Part shown: positions 59,641-64,000 of the stretch, piece by piece | Position numbering within the stretch: position 1 is the stretch's first letter | How the letters are laid out: the number at the start of each line of letters is the position of its first letter | Source: Quillaja saponaria | Taxonomy: Eukaryota; Streptophyta; Magnoliopsida; Fabales; Quillajaceae | DNA length: 64,000 nucleotides | Direction of reading: 5' to 3' | NCBI GenBank assembly: GCA_029379385.1 | Contig: CM055607.1 | Coordinates: forward strand, 16,802,001 to 16,866,000 | Made by a program: the position numbers and the translations under genes | The notes under the pieces: model-generated | Seen by the model: only the letters and a program-made list of their open reading frames with translations | Database searches by the model: none | Told to the model about the DNA's origin: nothing

Positions 59641-59799
59641 ATTTAATAGAAGATAAGAATTGATCTCACTACTTGTATAGTTTTTTGATAGATAGCATAA
59701 AGAACTTTCTTGTAATTCAAAAACACATGAATTGCATTCTTACCATCACCTCTCGTCTAAATTAACTTGGACGGAGGTGACACACTACAAGAAAAATGA

Positions 59800-60200
59800 C
59801 CTTTTCCCACAAACCAAATTTGTGGGAAAAGGGTATAAAATTTGTGGGAAAAAGCATACCGACAAATATTCTGTGGGTAATGGTTTGTGGGTAATTCCCA
59901 CAAACTTCGAAAGTTTGTGGGCATTTCCCACAAACATTTGTCAGTAAATTTTGTGGGAAACTGTGATGGGTGGTTTGTTGGTGAAATTAGTTTTCACCCA
60001 CAAACCAATGGTTTGTGGGTGATACCCACCAACTTCGTGGTTTGTGGGTAATAACCACAACCTATATTTGCATGTGTGTGACTGTGGGTAATTGCCACAA
60101 ACACAAGTTTGTGGGTAATTGCCACAAACACAATTACCACAAACACAAGTTTGTGGGTAATTGCTACAAACATAAGTTTGCGGTTTGTGGGTAAAATATT
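59800..60200. repeat. subterminal TTTGTGGG / CCCACAAA array
   Basis: More than fifteen copies of the GTTTGTGGG motif in both orientations, several paired as GTTTGTGGGTAATTGCCACAAAC-type hairpins. The ORFs on the minus strand (CVCGNYPQT repeats) are translations of this array, not genes. Confidence 0.85.
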
Positions 60201-60379
60201 CTTGATTTTCATTAAATGAATCAAACCTGTTAATAAACATCCATATATATTATCCATAAAACAAATTCATCATAAATTTAAAGTTTTGTCAACATTTAAT
60301 AAAAAAGCATCACATAAACACACAATGTCAACATCTACATTTAAATAATTAAGCTAAGTTTAATAGAACTATGAACTAG

Positions 60380-63120
60380 CTACATAATGTCATCAAGATC
60401 GTCATCATTGTTGCCATCCTCATGAAGAATCTCCTTGCCATCTCCATGACCACCTACATCACCATCTACACCGCTAGAAGATGCATCCTGTTAGAAAGAA
60501 AAGTGAATAACTAACAAAAAAATTTGAAAATATAAAAGAAATTATCTAGATAAATATATAAACTTAGGTATGTCAATCTGAAACAAGCTATTCTTTAAAT
60601 CACAAGCATAAACATTTGCGGAAAATCATAACCTATCATGTTTTTGTGACTTTCACACTGCACGCCCAAAACTAACCAATTTAAACAACAAACCCAAGCA
60701 TTTGCATAAAATCTTAACTGTGAACCAAAATTGGATGCCACTTGTTCTTACAAATCTTATTCAATGGCATGAATGTGTTAGAATTCTTGGCTCATTGTTT
60801 GAACATGTTTTGGTCATTATTGCCCTTTACACCTAAAGCTAAATTTATTTTAATTCACAAACTCAAATATTTGCATAAAATCTTAACCGTGGATACGAAT
60901 TGGATACATTTTGTTCCTATAAGTCTTATTCAATGTCATGAATGTGGTGGAATACATGACTCTTTGTTTGAACATGTTTTGGTTACTTTAACACTTCACA
61001 CCCAAAACTAGCTACGTTTAAGTCACAAACCCAAGCATTTGCATAAACTTCTAACTATGCATTTGAATTAGATGCTATTTGTTCTTACAAATCTTATTTA
61101 ATGGCATTAACATGTTGAAATTCTCGTGTCGTCATTTGAATATATTTTGGTCACTATTGCTCTTCACAACTAAAAGTAGCTAAGTTAAAGTAAAAAACTT
61201 AAAACATTTGCATGAAATTCTAACTGTGTATCCGAATTGGATCCCATTTGTTTCTACAAGTTTTATTTAATGCTCTCTAATTATCTTGCTATCTAAAAAC
61301 TTCAGATTGCATATTTAAATAGAGATAGTTACTTACCTGAAGTCCTCCAAGGATGGAAGGGTCTAAACCTAACTTATCCATCATGACTTTCATGATATTA
61401 CTCATTTCATCAGTTTTCTTTTTCTGGTACTCTAGTTGTTGCTCTAGTGTGTGAATCCGCTCAGCTGATGCAACATCTGGTTGCGATGTTGCGGTAAATC
61501 ATAATGAGGAACGAGATGAATTGATTTTATCTCCAAATAAGGCTCTTGCAGCACCAGGTGTTCCACATCCATAGACTTTCCCCCCCTTTTGTACTCCTCC
61601 TGTCACCTTTAACCAAATGTCTGGATCAAAGGAGGGATGAGCATCACTATCTTCTCCATATTTCTCAGAAACTTCGCACATGTATTCTTCCTACAATCCT
61701 AATAAATATTAGTTATAGATTCATTTGCATAGATATATATGTACACACACACACACATACAATATAAAAATGTTAGTGAATATTTGTAAAACTAACAGAA
61801 ATCATCTGCGACTTTGGGTTGTCAAATTGTCCAGTCTTTTTTCTCTTATGGATGCGGTGGAAAACTTCTAGAAGAGACGGATCATTGCCTGTTTCTTTTT
61901 TCTACAAAACCATTTGAAAATTATAAAGGAATAAAATTTGATATTTAACATTTTTCATATTAAATTACAACAATACCAATTTCTCCTTATGTTGCAGCAC
62001 CGAGATTGATCCTCCAGCATGTCTAACAATCGATTCCTCTCCTAATCCTCGGTTTTGTGTTCCTATTTTGGAACGTTTCTTCCATTGTTCACTACTCCAA
62101 ATCTGAAGCAGCCCTCGCCAATTTTCTATCGTCATCCAATCAGGCATCCAACCTTCACACTTGCTGATGTCCTCGGTTTTACACATTATCTTTGCCTTGG
62201 CTCGTGCATCTTTTAACACATCCCTATATCGTCGACCTGCAATCTTCTTAAACATAATCTTACCATCTTTCTCCTCTTACTCTGTGTTAAACCTATAATG
62301 AGCCTGAAATATCACAAGAAATTAGTGCATTAACTTTTCCATTCAATATAAAAATGATACACTTATCAATAAATGTTTAAATTACCATAAATTGTCGATA
62401 ACATAAGTCTCTTTCTATTCTAGGATACTGAGACCAAACTAGGATCGGTCCTGGCATATGAGCTTCAATGATTGATTTAATAGTCCTCACAGTGTCAGGA
62501 TTGTCAAATTCACTTTACATAAATAATAACAATAAAAGTTAGCATACTTTAATATATATAAAAAAGTTATAACAATATATTATATCTAATTAATACCTCT
62601 CAGTACGAATTCTAATCAAAAGTCTATCAGCAGGGTTTGTAGGAGGGGGATCTAGGTATGCATATCCTCTAGTTACAGGTGGCTCAATGACAGGAACCCT
62701 AGATGTAGACAAATTTCCAGATGTGCCTAGTTGTGAGTTGTGGGCAGATGATTCCATTATATGTCCAACATCACAGTCACCTGCATTATTCAACAATAGG
62801 CCTAGATTAATTAGTTCAATGATTATGAGGGGTAAATTTTAATTTAAATACAAACTAAATATAAAGAAATACCTGGTGAAGGTGGAATATCAACAGGTTG
62901 ATTGAGATGATCTAGGTAAGGCAGATCCCACTTGAGCTGAAGACCTAGGTAAGGCAGAACCTGCCTGAGATGATGATATAGGTAAGGCAAAACCCGCTTG
63001 AGATGATGAAGGTGTGGCATGGCTAAACTGAGATGATTTGCTTGTGGTTCGGCTTGTCTGATTCATACTAGGAGGATCACGAGATGCATTTGACCCGGAT
63101 CCATGAATACTACGAACCAT
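60380..63120 (-). CDS. CACTA TNPA-like protein (Ptta/En/Spm family), spliced, possibly intact
   Basis: Pieces in order on the minus strand: a start at 63,120 (MVRSIHGSGSNAS, Ser-rich, with SSQAGSALPRSS repeats at 62,900-63,010); 62,590-62,796 (PADRLLIRIRTE); about 62,400-62,515; 61,965-62,255 (MFKKIAGRRYRDVLKDARAKAK and GWMPDWMTIENWRGL); about 61,800-61,905; 61,499-61,681 (MCEVSEKYGEDSDAHPSFDPDIW); 61,330-61,500; and a final exon ending at a stop at 60,380 after an Asp-rich tail. The exon between 60,490 and 61,330 is an intron holding tandem repeats. Most pieces are open, but an in-frame stop near 62,280 and uncertain splice sites mean intactness is not proven. Confidence 0.65.
60600..61275. 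repeat. tandem repeats of about 170 bp in a CACTA intron
   Basis: Four copies starting near 60,693, 60,869, 61,034 and 61,203, with a partial fifth before them. Each holds a (c/a)aa(g/t)catttgcataaa-tctaac block, a ttggat-ccatttgttc block and a gttttggtcact block. The ORF at 60,742-61,011 is part of this array. Confidence 0.8.
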
Positions 63121-63244
63121 GATCTTGTAACAATTTAAATAACAAGTCAAAAAATCATAAATATTTAAATCTATAAATATCAAACATAATTAATAAGTAA
63201 TAACAACTATGGAATCTTTATAAACAAATCACATACAATTTTGA

Positions 63245-64000
63245 TTAATCATCTTGCATATTATTGTCAGAATCGTATTCAAAACCAACTTCTTCGCCAT
63301 CCATTTCTAATTCATCATTATCCTCTTCATCATCATCTTCATTTTCAAGAATATCATCATATTCTTCAATTATGTCGTCATCAACAACAAATCTAGCTTC
63401 AATTATTTCATTAGGATCCACTTCTTCACTTGGATCATCACGTACAAGAACTCTAGGTGCATCCAAATCTAGGCCCACAGTAACTGGAACTGGTACATTC
63501 AATTCAACTTCTTGAAATATATCATCATCTAAAGGTTGTACATCGTCACTTGGTGTGTCACTGGACTGAAAATTAAAATTGTTCCTGGCCGCCATGTTAC
63601 AAACTGCCCACCAATCATTTCTTTTTTTACTTGGATAGCTAGCATAATAAACTTGGTGAGCTTGAGCAGCTAATATGAAAGGTTCATATGAGGCAAATGT
63701 TGACTTATGATTGATATCTACTAGACCGTGCAAGGAATCTATTTTCATCCCTCTATAAGAATCATACCAATCACACTAAAAGAACACAATTCTATTATTT
63801 CCAAAATATTGCATCTCTATTATGTCAGTTAGCATACCATAGAAATCTCGCTCATCAACGCCATAACAACTCCCTTTCACACGAACGCCACTAGTCATAG
63901 ACTTTTGTCATCTCCATATGAAAGCGTGTGAAACTTGAACCCATTAACAAAGTAGCCATTAAAACACCTCACTTGCCTCATTGGTGGGAAAGCAATATCC
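63245..64000 (-). CDS. CACTA transposase (TPase), C-terminal part (partial, beyond window)
   Basis: A 167-residue open piece begins inside DUF4216-like sequence (FILAAQAHQVYYASYPSK-RNDWWAV) and ends in a strongly acidic tail of about 40 residues. The tail parallels that of the first CACTA element. Sequence upstream (63,750-64,000) continues the domain (VCYGVDERDFYGMLT-like reading), with the rest outside the window. The frame looks open here. Confidence 0.8.

Larger units (their letters stand above)
59783..64000 (-). mobile_element. second CACTA element, left part only (continues beyond the window)
   Basis: The left end is CACTACAAGAAAAATG at 59,783. It is followed by about 400 bp of a subterminal array made of TTTGTGGG / CCCACAAA motifs, different from the first element's. 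A TNPA-like gene (60,380-63,120) and the end of a TPase gene (63,245-64,000+) run on the minus strand. The right end and the target-site duplication lie outside the window. Confidence 0.88.

Noticed and set aside
59941..60257. Cys/Asn/Gly repeat protein (CVCGNYPQT units)
   Set aside because: Translation of the TTTGTGGG subterminal array of the second CACTA element.
63264..63515. Ser-rich ORF on the plus strand
   Set aside because: Antisense of the acidic transposase tail.

Overview
This window is nuclear DNA from a flowering plant, almost certainly a eudicot and probably a rosid. It is AT-rich and gene-poor, with spliced genes (GT-AG introns) and plant transposable-element families. The identification rests on four host-type genes with clear plant family signatures: an ABI5-type bZIP transcription factor, a germin-like protein, an alpha/beta-hydrolase of the MAGG...NRK family, and an F-box/LRR protein of the At1g67190 type. 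I saw no rRNA, tRNA, CRISPR array or prokaryotic features.

Layout. 1-3.3 kb is AT-rich non-coding DNA with a dispersed repeat, a MITE-like element and a (TA)n tract. 3.3-11.6 kb is a decayed, rearranged endogenous pararetrovirus (Caulimoviridae), mainly on the minus strand. It keeps recognisable movement-protein, coat-protein, zinc-knuckle, protease, RT/RNase H and downstream ORF remnants, a tRNA-Met primer-binding site, duplicated leader sequence, and one fragment in inverted orientation. 11.6-14.5 kb is a second, different pararetrovirus-like relic. 14.5-22.3 kb is a minus-strand LINE (DUF4283-type ORF1, EEP endonuclease, RT, RNase H-like tail), split by a 2.16-kb solo LTR at 19,755-21,915.

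22.7-29.4 kb is the alpha/beta-hydrolase gene (+, six coding exons, one intron swollen to 3.2 kb by AT-rich repeat). The germin-like gene (-) follows at 30.3-31.0 kb, then a divergent intergenic promoter region, then ABI5 (+) at 35.2-37.8 kb with an inferred 5'-UTR intron. From 38.1 to 55.9 kb a block of transposons (a complete 8,981-bp CACTA element with TAA target-site duplication, and a 5.0-kb MULE with long TIRs) is bracketed by two direct copies of a ~480-bp host sequence that begins at the ABI5 3' end. The F-box/LRR gene (-) is at 56.5-57.8 kb with one in-frame TGA. 59.8 kb to the window end is the left part of a second, unrelated CACTA element.

How the parts relate. The ABI5 and hydrolase genes probably form a conserved neighbourhood: from memory, Arabidopsis ABI5 is At2g36270 and the matching hydrolase is At2g36290. 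The rest of the window is nested mobile DNA. I did not find a convincing undescribed functional system. The most informative signals are structural: the rearranged viral locus, the 480-bp flanking duplication, the LINE/solo-LTR nesting that closes in frame when the LTR is removed, and single-base lesions in two host genes.
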